DNA of 64,000 bases from Lactobacillus gigeriorum DSM 23908 = CRBIP 24.85 (lineage in GTDB: Bacteria > Bacillota > Bacilli > Lactobacillales > Lactobacillaceae). The position numbers and the translations under genes were made by a program. Numbering within the stretch: the stretch's first letter is position 1; each line of letters starts with the position of its first letter. The stretch covers positions 1 through 64,000 of the forward strand of contig NZ_CAKC01000093.1 in the NCBI RefSeq assembly GCF_000296855.1. The letters run 5' to 3'. This document shows positions 49,037-57,577 of the stretch, piece after piece. Under the pieces are notes generated by a model. That model saw only the letters and a list, made by a program, of their open reading frames with translations. It had not been told where the DNA came from and made no database searches.

Positions 49037-49972
49037 ATGGAAAAAGAATTTGTTTTTGGTCATCAAAATCCAGATACTGATGCCATTGGCACTGCTATCG
49101 CTTATTCATATTTACAAAATAAATTAGGTTACAATACAGAACCAGTTGCATTAGGTGAACCTAATGATGAAACTGCTTATGCATTGAAAAAATTTGGCTT
49201 TGAAGCTCCTACGGTAATCACTACTGCAGCTGACAAGGTAAATGCAGTAATGCTTGTGGACCACAACGAACCTCAACAAAGTGTTTCTGACATCGATAAG
49301 GTTAAGGTTACCCACGTAGTTGATCACCACAGAATAATGAATTTCAATACCGCTAATCCATTATTCTATCGTGCAGAACCAGTAGGATGTACTTCAACTG
49401 TTGTTTGGAAGATGTTCAAGGAGAACAAAGTTGAAATTCCTCAAAACATTGCGGGAATTATGTTGTCCGCTATCATTTCAGATACATTGTTGTTGAAGTC
49501 ACCAACTTCTACTGATTTTGATAAAGCAGCTATTGAAGATTTGGCAAAGATTGCTGGTATTGATTACCAAGAATATGGCTTGGCTATGCTTAAAGCTGGT
49601 ACTAACATTGCTTCAAAATCTGAAGAAGAATTAATCGACTTAGATGCTAAGAGTTTTGAATTAAATGGTCACAATGTTCGTGTTGCTCAAGTTAATGTTG
49701 TAGATCTTCCAGAAGCCATGGAAAGAAAGGCAGCGTTTATTTCAACCATGGAAGCTGCTTCTAAGGAAAATGGCTATGATATGTTCATGCTTTTAATTAC
49801 TAACATCTTAGATTCAGATTCTCAAGCAATTGTTGTTGGTACTGATGAAACTAAGAAATTGTTTGAAAAAGCATTTAATGCTACATTGACTGATTCATCA
49901 GTAGCATTACCTGGCGTTGTTTCAAGAAAGAAGCAAGTTGTGCCACCATTAACTGAAGCTTTTGAAAACTAA
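49037..49972 (+). CDS. ppaC: manganese-dependent inorganic pyrophosphatase
   Basis: Family II pyrophosphatase. The DHH domain has [18 protein letters not shown] at the N-terminus (metal His/Asp), VDHNEPQQS (near 76) and VVDHHRI (near 97). The C-terminal DHHA2 domain ends with [14 protein letters not shown]. 311 residues. It drives pyrophosphate-releasing biosynthesis. GGAGAAGAG precedes ATG 49037. Confidence 0.97.
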   Translation: MEKEFVFGHQNPDTDAIGTAIAYSYLQNKLGYNTEPVALGEPNDETAYALKKFGFEAPTVITTAADKVNAVMLVDHNEPQQSVSDIDKVKVTHVVDHHRIMNFNTANPLFYRAEPVGCTSTVVWKMFKENKVEIPQNIAGIMLSAIISDTLLLKSPTSTDFDKAAIEDLAKIAGIDYQEYGLAMLKAGTNIASKSEEELIDLDAKSFELNGHNVRVAQVNVVDLPEAMERKAAFISTMEAASKENGYDMFMLLITNILDSDSQAIVVGTDETKKLFEKAFNATLTDSSVALPGVVSRKKQVVPPLTEAFEN

Positions 49973-49983
49973 GAATTAAAGAA

Positions 49984-50017
49984 GACGACTATTCTGATTC
50001 TATAGTCGCCTTTTTTG
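49984..50017 (+). terminator. terminator of ppaC
   Basis: GACGACTAT pairs with ATAGTCGCC (one mismatch), followed by six T. Confidence 0.88.
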
Positions 50018-50048
50018 TCGAAAAATATTAAATGAGGAGCGGATTTTA

Positions 50049-50630
50049 TTGTTACCACAATTAGATTTAAAAAATGTCAAGGGTCCAAAGGCTCTTATTA
50101 AGACCAATAAAGGTGATATAGAGATACAATTATTCCCTGAAGAAGCACCTATGACAGTTGAAAATTTTGTTCGTTTAGCACAAAAGGGATATTATGAAGA
50201 TACTACTTTTCACCGCGTAATTAGTGATTTCATGATTCAAGGTGGAGATCCTAAAGGTGATGGAACTGGTGGAGAAAGTATCTGGGGACATCCCTTTGAA
50301 GACGAATTCTCTAGAAACCTTTTCAATATACGAGGTGCACTCTCAATGGCTAACTCTGGTCCAAACACTAATGGTAGCCAGTTCTTTATTGTTCAAAATA
50401 AGAATATGCCTAAACGCTACATTAAACAAATGGAGCCAGCAGGCTATCCTAAAGCAATAATTACTGCATATAAGCAGGGTGGGACTCCATGGCTTGATGG
50501 AAGACATACTGTGTTTGGTCAGGTTATCAATGGAATGGAAGTAGTAGATGCAATTGCTAAAAGTAAAAAAGATAAGATGGATCGTCCAACTGATCCGATA
50601 ACTATTTCAGCAATTGAAATTACCGAATAA
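50049..50630 (+). CDS. peptidyl-prolyl cis-trans isomerase, cyclophilin type
   Basis: A 193-residue cyclophilin. Signature: [22 protein letters not shown] (near 56-77) and [19 protein letters not shown] (near 97-115). No signal peptide, so cytoplasmic. The TTG start at 50049 has GAGGAG nine bases upstream and no nearby ATG fits. Confidence 0.94.
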   Translation: MLPQLDLKNVKGPKALIKTNKGDIEIQLFPEEAPMTVENFVRLAQKGYYEDTTFHRVISDFMIQGGDPKGDGTGGESIWGHPFEDEFSRNLFNIRGALSMANSGPNTNGSQFFIVQNKNMPKRYIKQMEPAGYPKAIITAYKQGGTPWLDGRHTVFGQVINGMEVVDAIAKSKKDKMDRPTDPITISAIEITE

Positions 50631-50671
50631 CTAAAAAAGACGCAAGTTCAAAATGCACTTGCGTCTTTTAG
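50631..50671. terminator. bidirectional terminator
   Basis: AAAAGACGCAAGT pairs perfectly with ACTTGCGTCTTTT, with A and T runs on both flanks. It ends the cyclophilin gene and the convergent XRE gene. Confidence 0.94.
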
Positions 50672-50673
50672 TT

Positions 50674-51030
50674 TTAATTGACTTCTTTCAACAAAATGAT
50701 AAAGGCTTTACACATTCTTTCAGCTTTGTCTTTAGGAAGCTTCCTTAATTCATTAGCTACTTTCTTAACGAAAACAGGTGTACTGTCCAAAGAAACCTCA
50801 CTGCTTTTAACAGGTTTCGAACGGTAAGCATTATTAATAATATCAGGAGTAGTTGTATTCAAAGCACGTGCAATTGAATCTAACTTTTGAATACTGATAT
50901 TTTGATCCTTAGTTCTTTCTAAACGAGAAATAAAGTTAACAGAAAGATCACTTAATTCAGCTAGATCTTCCTGAGTTAACTTTTGTTCGCGCCGACGACG
51001 CGAAATCTCAGCTCCCAAATTTATAGTCAT
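50674..51030 (-). CDS. XRE-family HTH regulator
   Basis: A 118-residue protein. The N-terminal Cro/CI helix-turn-helix is SRRRREQKLTQEDLAELSDLSVNFISRLERTKDQNISIQKLDSIARALN (about 9-57). The rest is helical and Lys-rich (PVFVKKVANELRKLPKDKAERMCKAFIILL). It is likely a small DNA-binding regulator with unknown target. It stands alone, with no toxin or phage genes beside it. Confidence 0.8.
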   Translation of the reverse strand: MTINLGAEISRRRREQKLTQEDLAELSDLSVNFISRLERTKDQNISIQKLDSIARALNTTTPDIINNAYRSKPVKSSEVSLDSTPVFVKKVANELRKLPKDKAERMCKAFIILLKEVN

Positions 51031-51479
51031 GAAGTACTCGACCCTTTCACTTAAACTAAATATACGATATATATATTATATAAAAATAAAGCTTAATTTA
51101 ACCAATTATGTTAATAAATTTATTCTTTTATTATATAAATATATCTATTAAAACATATAAAAAAGATATATTTTACGCTGGGAAATAAGATGGTTAAATA
51201 TCTGCTCATAGTTTTTTATCCATGTATAAATGACACAATGTCAAGATATTGTGGATAGAGAAGGAACAATTGCATTCTATGTATTTATTTCTTCAGTTGA
51301 ATATATTTTAGAACATTTCTTATTATTAGGAAAATATTTTGTATTAATAATCGAAGAAATTAAACTAAATGGTAAATACCTATAAAATAAAGCGCTATTA
51401 TATTGCAATTGTTTGAGTAATTGCTTTGTGAAAATTTTGTAAAAATTGTAATACTAAGATAGCATTAATAAAACAAACA
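51031..51479. other. AT-rich gene-free interval
   Basis: No gene was recognised in about 450 bases. It includes alternating AT tracts (around 51060-51080) and probably the promoter of the XRE gene. Confidence 0.5.
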
Positions 51480-51507
51480 AGTCTCATGACTTAGATCATG
51501 AGACTTA
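51480..51507 (-). terminator. terminator of the TMEM175 gene
   Basis: AAGTCTCATGA pairs with TCATGAGACTT around the six-base loop CTTAGA. On the minus strand a T-rich stretch follows. Confidence 0.85.
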
Positions 51508-52058
51508 ATCTGTGTAGACCATCCAAGTGATTATCTGGATAATAACAATTATTATTGCCAATATAGGTAAAAAGAAAGTAGCAGCAATTGCTAAAATAAG
51601 AAGAATGATATCTAGTTTAGCATGTAATCGAACTACATTGAATTCTTTATCATTCAGATTAACATTGTTATCAATAAGTAAGAAAAACTGTAATGCATAA
51701 TATGACAAACACCAAAGAATATAAACTGAAATGTAAAAAATTTGAGGTAAAGTAGCAAATGGATATTTACTGATCCATCCAGTAGCCATAGGAAACAGAC
51801 TCATCATAATTAGCCAAATCACATTAGCCAAAAAACCCGTTTAGAAATATTGGTTACTTTAGCGAATAAGCAATGATAGTTGTACCAAAAAGCCATTGCA
51901 ATAGTAAAGCTAACGATATACGCGATAAAATAGATGATTGGATTCTTTAGACTACTCAATTTAATACCTGTAGGTACTTCAATTTGTAAGGCCATGATGG
52001 TCATTAAAATAGCAATTATGGCATCACTCAAAGCTTCAAGTCGACTTTTATTTATCAA
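51505..52058 (-). pseudogene. TMEM175-family potassium channel-like protein, frameshifted
   Basis: Two minus-strand frames together give one TMEM175 (DUF1211) protein. The first (52058 to 51819) starts MINKSRLEALSDAIIAILMT, the TM1 signature of this K+-channel family, with TTG start and AGGAG site. The second (51831 to 51505) continues WLIMMSLFPMATGWISKYPFATLPQ through three further helices. At 51824-51837 the minus strand has six T; seven would join the frames as RVFLANVIWLIMM, giving about 184 residues, normal for a single-repeat bacterial member. As sequenced, the product is cut off after about 79 residues. Confidence 0.85.
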
Positions 52059-52164
52059 TTTGAAACACTCCTAACTTTTTATTATTAAACCAATAATCAA
52101 TAATAATGTAGCATGAACTAGTGATCATTACAATTTTAAAGAGATAGGAGAAAGCTCAGATACA

Positions 52165-52192
52165 ACTTCGTATAATATATATTATGTAAAGT
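52165..52192 (+). other. dif: dif site (XerCD recombination site, replication terminus)
   Basis: The left arm ACTTCGTATAA (52165-52175), centre TATATA and right arm TTATGTAAAGT (52182-52192) align with the remembered Bacillus subtilis dif. Matches are 9/11, 6/6 and 10/11, or 25 of 28 in all. The arms form the imperfect inverted repeat expected of XerC/XerD half-sites. Genes to the left are mainly plus and those to the right mainly minus, as expected at a terminus. xerC and xerD are both present in the window. Confidence 0.85.
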
Positions 52193-52606
52193 AAAGCGAA
52201 AATAATGAAGAGAGGTAGCAAATTATCAATATTGAGATGACTTATTACGAATTGATTTAATTAACAAACTTATGTTTGTTTTTAAAATCTAACAAATAAT
52301 TATATGAATAACTGAGTTGCGCTTGAATGTGCTTATTCATTTTAAAATGCCAAAACTCCTCCGTATGATAATTCTTTTGCTGATGCTGAGATCGCAATTC
52401 TGTGGCAATCTAAATCAATTTTAGTGATTAGTTGTAAGTTGTAGTTGTTAAATTGTTGTTATGAGATTCAAAAGTTATTAGTTGTTAGTAGTATGATCAA
52501 TAATGGAATTATCGATTGTATTAACGATAATGCTTGTAATGTAGAATTGGATTATAAATATCAAGGATATGAAATAATTTGTTGCTGAATAATCGATCTC
52601 GTTTTT
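52193..52606. other. gene-poor interval, possibly a decayed gene
   Basis: About 415 bases between dif and an orphan terminator. Short frames occur: DNSFADAEIAILWQSKSILVI around 52363-52430 and a 31-codon ATG frame near 52493. They do not make a recognisable protein. The terminator downstream suggests that something was or is transcribed from here. Confidence 0.35.
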
Positions 52607-52651
52607 ATGCTTTCATTAAAACTATAATTTTAATGAAAGCATATTTTTTTT
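52607..52651 (+). terminator. strong orphan terminator
   Basis: A perfect 14-pair stem, ATGCTTTCATTAAA with TTTAATGAAAGCAT, over an eight-base loop. It is followed by A and then eight T. No intact plus-strand gene lies immediately upstream. Confidence 0.92.
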
Positions 52652-52930
52652 AAAACTATAGAGTATTGTGCTAAATTTTGTTATGACGATAATATGATCA
52701 TAATAGTATTGATTGAAATTATCCAAGCATCTAGATAAACAAGTTGAAAGTAAAGATTGCTGTCATACTATGCAATACATATTTAATAGTAAATTTCTTT
52801 TCTATATAATGTGTTTTGCCTATGTCCTATTCTCTGCTTTAGTATTAGATTCTTGACTTGCTATCTTGTAGTAGCCTTTAGCTCTTTCCTCTTTAGGATA
52901 CAAGCAAAACCACTGATATTAGAACTTAAA
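52652..52930. other. intergenic region between orphan terminator and recombinase
   Basis: Nothing recognisable was found apart from the promoter at its right end. Confidence 0.4.
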
Positions 52931-52939
52931 TGATATAAT
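52931..52939 (+). promoter_or_regulatory. extended -10 promoter of the recombinase gene
   Basis: TGATATAAT is a perfect extended -10. No good -35 is present at 17 bases. The ATG lies 37 bases downstream, after AGGATAAAT. Confidence 0.5.
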
Positions 52940-52975
52940 TTTCTTAGTTTATTTTTTGACGAAAGTAGGATAAAT

Positions 52976-54040
52976 ATGGAAACTCAACGTTATCTTAGAT
53001 TGATTCAAACAGAACTCGCAAATATGCCTGATTTTGTTAAAAAGTATAATTTGAATACACAACACTCGCTTACTACTACCTATCAATATCTTACTGAATT
53101 ACGGCGCTTTTTTGATTGGTTGCGTAGCGAAAATTATGATCAAGCTAAAAAGAATGCTGATCTAGATTATCATACACTTGAGCATCTAAGACGAAGTGAT
53201 GTGATGTTGTATATCGATTATTTACAACATAGTAAAAATCAACAAGGACACCTTAATTCCCCTACGACAATTAATCGTTCTATTAATGCCATGAGATCAT
53301 TTTTCAAATATATGACGATTACTTCTGAAGCTCAAGATGGCAAACCGTATTTTGAGCATAATGTTATGTTGAAAATCAAATCTTTGAATAATACACAAAC
53401 TTTGAATTATCGGGCTCATATTTTGGAATCTCATATGTATACAGGAGAACGGAAGTTTGATTTTTTGAATTTTATACAAGATAGGTATGAAAAAGAAGCT
53501 ACAAATCGCCAATCTATACCGGCTTTTAGATTGAATAAAGAACGAGATCTAGCAATTATTGCGTTGATTTTGGGAACGGGCATAAGAGTTTCAGAATGCG
53601 CTGGAGTAAATTTGAAAGATTTAAATCTTAAAGAAGCAACATTAGATGTGATTCGCAAAGGTGGACAAAGAGACAGCGTACCAATTGCTGAATGGAGTTT
53701 GGACTATCTTGTTCAATATTTGGATATTAGAAATAAGCGCTATAATTCATCTGAAAAAGACCAGGCACTATTTTTAACAATTTGGCATGGCCAAGTAAGA
53801 CGGATGACGCCTAGTGCTATTGAAAAGATGGTAAGTAAGTATTCTGCAGCATTTGGACATCCGTTGACTCCACATAAATTAAGACATACGCTTGCTTCTG
53901 AATTATATGGAGTTACTAAAGATCAGGTCCTAGTTGCACAACAATTAGGACAAAAAGGCACCACAGCTACTGATCTTTATACGCATGTTGATCAAAAGAA
54001 ACAACGACAGGCATTAAACAAAATATCTGATAAGCAATAA
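52976..54040 (+). CDS. xerS: tyrosine recombinase, XerS-like
   Basis: A 354-residue integrase-fold protein. Its length and its N-terminal region (YLTELRRFFDWLRSEN; RSINAMRSFFKYM) match XerS of streptococci and lactococci more than XerC/D (about 300). Catalytic residues are Arg in LGTGIRVSE (near 204), Lys region RKGGQRDSVPI, H300-x-x-R303 (HKLRH) and Tyr335 in TDLYTHV. The second active-site His, usually in LGH, is Gln326 (QQLGQKG). It lies 0.8 kb from dif, with its own promoter and terminator. Conventional XerC and XerD are both encoded elsewhere in the window, so its job is uncertain. Confidence 0.88.
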   Translation: METQRYLRLIQTELANMPDFVKKYNLNTQHSLTTTYQYLTELRRFFDWLRSENYDQAKKNADLDYHTLEHLRRSDVMLYIDYLQHSKNQQGHLNSPTTINRSINAMRSFFKYMTITSEAQDGKPYFEHNVMLKIKSLNNTQTLNYRAHILESHMYTGERKFDFLNFIQDRYEKEATNRQSIPAFRLNKERDLAIIALILGTGIRVSECAGVNLKDLNLKEATLDVIRKGGQRDSVPIAEWSLDYLVQYLDIRNKRYNSSEKDQALFLTIWHGQVRRMTPSAIEKMVSKYSAAFGHPLTPHKLRHTLASELYGVTKDQVLVAQQLGQKGTTATDLYTHVDQKKQRQALNKISDKQ

Positions 54041-54194
54041 CAAAAATATAATAGTAAAATGCATAACAAAAATGTTATATATTATAATAGTAAAAATATT
54101 ATTGATAAAAATAACAATTTTATTATTAGTCTCACTGCTGAAGAATATAGATAATATTTTTGCTATTGCCAATAACAAAAAAACAAAAAGAAAA
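54041..54194. other. AT-rich spacer with a short direct repeat
   Basis: The 13-base repeat TATAATAGTAAAA occurs near 54048 and 54081. An 80-codon plus frame here runs into the antisense DegV gene and is not believed. Confidence 0.4.
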
Positions 54195-54246
54195 AATAAG
54201 AATCTTCCCTCTATCAGTGATATCTGTAAGAAAGAAGATTCTTATT
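54195..54246. terminator. bidirectional terminator
   Basis: AATAAGAATCTTC pairs perfectly with GAAGATTCTTATT across a 26-base loop. It lies between the recombinase gene and the convergent DegV gene. Confidence 0.88.
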
Positions 54247-54247
54247 T

Positions 54248-55123
54248 TTATCGTAAATCAATTTTATCTATGTCGATCATCCAAGCAATAGCAACAGATT
54301 TTTCGCCTAAATGAGTTGCTATAACAGGACTAAATTCTGCCTCATCAATTGGCAATTCTGGAAAATTGCTTGAAATAAATGACTCGATTTCTTTTGCTTG
54401 AGTCAAATCATTAGAATAGAATACAAAGAATCGCAATTTATCTTTATATGATAGTTCTGCAGTTCTTTGTAATGCTAACTTTTCAATTTTAGAAACTGCA
54501 CGCTTCATAGATCTAATCTTATCAAAGGCTACAATTTGTCTATCTTTAAAAGTTAACAAAGGTTTGATATGAAGCATTGTTCCAATAAAAGCACTTGCAT
54601 TGCTTAGTCTTCCACCACGACTTAAATTGTTTAAATCATCAACAACGAAAAGCTCATCGATTGTATCTCTAATCTCATCTAATTTCTTGATGATCTTTTC
54701 GGGTTGTAAACCTAATTTGATCATTTTTGCAGCAGCTAAAACCAAGTATCCCTGTAAGCGAACAGTCATCTTGGAGTCATATGGATAAAGATGATATTCA
54801 GGATTATTTTTAGCAATATTTTTAAGCGTATCGTTGTACCCTGAAATTCCACCTGATAGCGTGATGTCTATAATCGCTTCGTATCCCTCGGAAATTAAAC
54901 GATTATATAGCTCAATCATTTTACCCATGCTTGGTTGAGAAGTTTTAGGAAAAGCTGCCCCTTCTCTTTGAGTTTGAAATAGCTTTTCTGAAGTAATGTC
55001 AATTCCGTCGAAGTATTCTTTATCGCCAATGATAACGGGAATTGGCATCACAATAATATTATTTTTTTCTATCTCTTCATTTGTCAGCCCAGCAGTGCTG
55101 TCTGTTACCAATGCTATCTTCAT
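54248..55123 (-). CDS. DegV-family fatty-acid-binding protein
   Basis: A 291-residue DegV/FakB-like protein: VTDSTAGLTNEEIEKNNI at the start, PKTSQPSMGKM (near 59), DITLSGGISGYNDTL, DDLNNLSRGGRLSNASAFIGTMLHIKP and ATHLGEKSVAIAWM at the end. These match the fatty-acid pocket and phosphoryl-group positions of the family. ATG 55123 follows GAAGGGG at seven bases. It is one of three such genes in the window and probably one of several FakB carriers. A MarR-like regulator lies just upstream. Confidence 0.88.
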   Translation of the reverse strand: MKIALVTDSTAGLTNEEIEKNNIIVMPIPVIIGDKEYFDGIDITSEKLFQTQREGAAFPKTSQPSMGKMIELYNRLISEGYEAIIDITLSGGISGYNDTLKNIAKNNPEYHLYPYDSKMTVRLQGYLVLAAAKMIKLGLQPEKIIKKLDEIRDTIDELFVVDDLNNLSRGGRLSNASAFIGTMLHIKPLLTFKDRQIVAFDKIRSMKRAVSKIEKLALQRTAELSYKDKLRFFVFYSNDLTQAKEIESFISSNFPELPIDEAEFSPVIATHLGEKSVAIAWMIDIDKIDLR

Positions 55124-55183
55124 AAATAGCCCCTTCACTAATTGAATTTATATAGGCAGATTATAGCATAAAAAAGCTATTTA

Positions 55184-55597
55184 TCATAATTGATCAGATG
55201 TTTCTGTGAATTCAGATAATTTAAGTAATTCCTTTAAAAAGATTGAAGATACATCTGAATTAATTTGATTGAGTAGCCCCCGTTTTATCAATTCTAGAGT
55301 TTTAGCTAGTTCAGTAGCCTTTTCCATTCCTGCATCATTTAGACAGACATTTTTGCTTGAATCACTATCGGAACGTCTGATAGTGATGAGTTCTTGAGTT
55401 TTCGCTTGTTGCAATTGCCTACTTAAAGTAGATAGAGAAATGTTCAATCCTGCGGCTAAATTACCCATGGTTAAAATCTCGTTGTTATGAGTATAGAAGA
55501 ATAATAATATTCTAGTTTGTGAAAGATTCAATCCGCATTTGTGATTTATTTCTCTTTTGATGTAATCAGCAATTGTATTAAATGATAAAACATCCAT
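55184..55597 (-). CDS. MarR-like transcriptional regulator
   Basis: A 137-residue protein with a winged helix (LTMGNLAAGLNISLSTLSRQLQQAKTQELITIRRSDSDSSKNVCLNDAGME, about 35-90), with the D-x-R-like wing replaced by RRSDSDSSK, and flanking dimerisation helices. It is possibly cotranscribed with the DegV gene downstream. The ligand is not predictable. Confidence 0.75.
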   Translation of the reverse strand: MDVLSFNTIADYIKREINHKCGLNLSQTRILLFFYTHNNEILTMGNLAAGLNISLSTLSRQLQQAKTQELITIRRSDSDSSKNVCLNDAGMEKATELAKTLELIKRGLLNQINSDVSSIFLKELLKLSEFTETSDQL

Positions 55598-55726
55598 ATG
55601 TTTAAACCTTTTCTGTGAATAAGAATATACTGCAATTATATCATTTTATTTACTTTTATGGGTATCGGTTTTTCTGAAGCTGAGTTTATAATTATAAATA
55701 AGCTAAAACTTATCGACAAAAATATG

Positions 55727-55764
55727 TGTAAAAAGTACTATCGCAAAATAGTACGCTTTTTACA
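55727..55764. repeat. perfect-armed inverted repeat upstream of rqcH
   Basis: TGTAAAAAG and TACTAT are mirrored by ATAGTA and CTTTTTACA around CGCAAA, with a two-base bulge. It lies between the divergent MarR-like gene and rqcH, just upstream of an extended -10 (TGGTATAAT, ending at 55806). It could be an operator or an attenuator; it lacks a following T run. Confidence 0.55.
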
Positions 55765-55831
55765 TATAACGCAAAATGTGTAAAAATTAGTGTTTATTGG
55801 TATAATAAATCAAGTATTTCGAGGTGATAAT

Positions 55832-57523
55832 ATGGCATTTGATGGATTATTTATTCATAGTTTATTGACAGATTTAACCCCTACTCTACTTGAGGGACGT
55901 TTATCAAAAATATATCAACCATTTAGCAATGACTTAGTCTTGGTATTTAGGAAAAATAGAAAAAACTATTCTTTGCTGATATCAGTGAATGCTCAATATC
56001 CACGAATCTATTTGACCAACCAATCAATTTCAAATCCAGATAAAGCTCCTACTTTTGTCATGGTGCTAAGAAAGTATCTTGAAGGATCTGTTTTACAGTC
56101 AATTGACCAAATTGGACTTGATCGAATTATAAATTTCCATTTTAGTAATAGGAATGAACTTGGAGATCAAGTCCAATTAGTACTATCTGTTGAATTAATG
56201 GGACGTCATAGTAATGTGATTCTGTATGATCAACAGGATAACCATATAATTGATTTGATAAAGAGAATTAATCCTGATGAAAATCGAGCAAGAATGTTAC
56301 TTCCCAAGGCGAAGTATGAATTACCACCATTAAATCCAGGGATTAATGCATTTAAATTGACTAAAGACGTATTTGATACATTAGTTAAAGAAACACCTGA
56401 TGTTTCTGAACTGGTTAAAAAGTTTTCTGGATTAGATCGTGATGATCGGCTTGAACTAATGGGTTATTTGGAAGATGATTTGTCATTTGAATCATTGCAA
56501 GCATTCTTTGGACAATTCTCTCGTCCCAAAGGGGTAACCTTACTTACCCCAAATAATAAAAGAAAGATTTTTACTTACCTACCCTACCATTTAGATCTTC
56601 AAAAAGAGAGTGTCGATCCTGATATTAATCATGCTTTAGATGAATTTTATGAGTATCAAGCAAATCGAGATTGGGTAAAACAAAAATCTGCAGCAATTGA
56701 AAAAGTTGTAAAAAATGAACAAAAGAAATTATCTAAAAAGCTAATTAAGTTAAAGAATCAACTAGATCAAGCTGAGAACTCAGAAGGTTACCGTATAAGA
56801 GGTGAGATTTTGAATGCCAACTTATACTCGGTAAAATCAGGGATGAAAGAAGTAAAACTTCCAAATTATTATGACAATAATAATTTGATAACAATAAAAT
56901 TGGATCAAGCATTATCGCCTACTAGAAATGCACAGAAGTATTTCAATAAGTACAAGAAATTACGTAATTCGATTAAGCATGTTAATGAACAAATTCAAAT
57001 TACAAAAGTAAATTTGGATTATTTTGACTCTATTCAAACTGCAATAGATAATGCTGATCCAGAAGATATTGATCAAATAAAAGATGAACTTGCTAGTCAA
57101 GGCTATATTCACAAGCAAACCAACAATCGACGGAATAAGAAAATTACTGAAAAAGTCATCAACAAATTCCGACTAACGTCCGGGAAAATCGTTTTAGTAG
57201 GTAAAAACAATTATCAAAATGATTGGCTAACCTTTAAAAAAGCCAATAAAAATGATTATTGGTTCCATGTAAAGAATATTCCAGGATCGCACGTTATTTT
57301 GACAAGCGATGATCCAACTGATCAAGATATTGTTGAAGCTGCTGAGATTGCTGCTTACTTTTCTAAGGCTAAAATGTCAGCTCATGTTCAAGTAGATTAT
57401 GTGATTGATAAACGCGTTAAGAAGCCTAATGGTGCCAAACCTGGCTTTGTAATTTATACAGGGCAAAATTCAATCGAAGTAACGCCTAATAAGGAAAATG
57501 TTTTAGCTAAGAAAATAAACTAA
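55832..57523 (+). CDS. rqcH: Rqc2 homologue RqcH / NFACT protein
   Basis: A 563-residue NFACT protein of ribosome-associated quality control. It adds C-terminal Ala tails to nascent chains on stalled 50S subunits; older annotation is fibronectin-binding protein FbpA. NFACT-N domain about 1-180 (FDGLFIHSLLTDLTP; MGRHSNVIL). Helix-hairpin-helix plus coiled coils follow in the middle. NFACT-R domain near 445-560 shows DYWFHVKNIPGSHVIL and AAYFSKAKMS. ATG 55832 follows GAGGTGATA; the upstream frame is not used. It lies next to the car genes, as in Bacillus yloA after pyr. Confidence 0.92.
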   Translation: MAFDGLFIHSLLTDLTPTLLEGRLSKIYQPFSNDLVLVFRKNRKNYSLLISVNAQYPRIYLTNQSISNPDKAPTFVMVLRKYLEGSVLQSIDQIGLDRIINFHFSNRNELGDQVQLVLSVELMGRHSNVILYDQQDNHIIDLIKRINPDENRARMLLPKAKYELPPLNPGINAFKLTKDVFDTLVKETPDVSELVKKFSGLDRDDRLELMGYLEDDLSFESLQAFFGQFSRPKGVTLLTPNNKRKIFTYLPYHLDLQKESVDPDINHALDEFYEYQANRDWVKQKSAAIEKVVKNEQKKLSKKLIKLKNQLDQAENSEGYRIRGEILNANLYSVKSGMKEVKLPNYYDNNNLITIKLDQALSPTRNAQKYFNKYKKLRNSIKHVNEQIQITKVNLDYFDSIQTAIDNADPEDIDQIKDELASQGYIHKQTNNRRNKKITEKVINKFRLTSGKIVLVGKNNYQNDWLTFKKANKNDYWFHVKNIPGSHVILTSDDPTDQDIVEAAEIAAYFSKAKMSAHVQVDYVIDKRVKKPNGAKPGFVIYTGQNSIEVTPNKENVLAKKIN

Positions 57524-57574
57524 AAAAACTCAACTATATTGATACCCAATGTATCATAGTAGTTGAGTTTTTTT
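57522..57574. terminator. bidirectional terminator
   Basis: AAAAAAACTCAACTA pairs with TAGTTGAGTTTTTTT, with an inner GATAC/GTATC stem. It is shared by rqcH and the convergent carB-like gene. Confidence 0.94.
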
Positions 57575-57577
57575 GTT

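Noticed and set aside
52165-52192. loxP-like sequence (left arm)
   Set aside because: 12 of 13 bases of one arm agree with a lox arm, but the second arm does not and no Cre-type gene is present. The dif explanation covers all 28 bases.
52925-52950. TATAATTTTCTT resembles part of the streptococcal difSL site, just upstream of the XerS-like gene
   Set aside because: Only the centre and right arm fit what I recall; the left arm does not. An extended -10 promoter explains the sequence better.
52976-54040. Prophage or genomic-island integrase
   Set aside because: No phage genes, tRNA attachment site or direct-repeat ends were seen, and the protein length and N-terminus fit XerS.
54072-54314. 80-codon plus-strand frame
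   Set aside because: It starts in AT-rich spacer, crosses a strong bidirectional terminator and ends antisense inside the DegV gene. No ribosome binding site.
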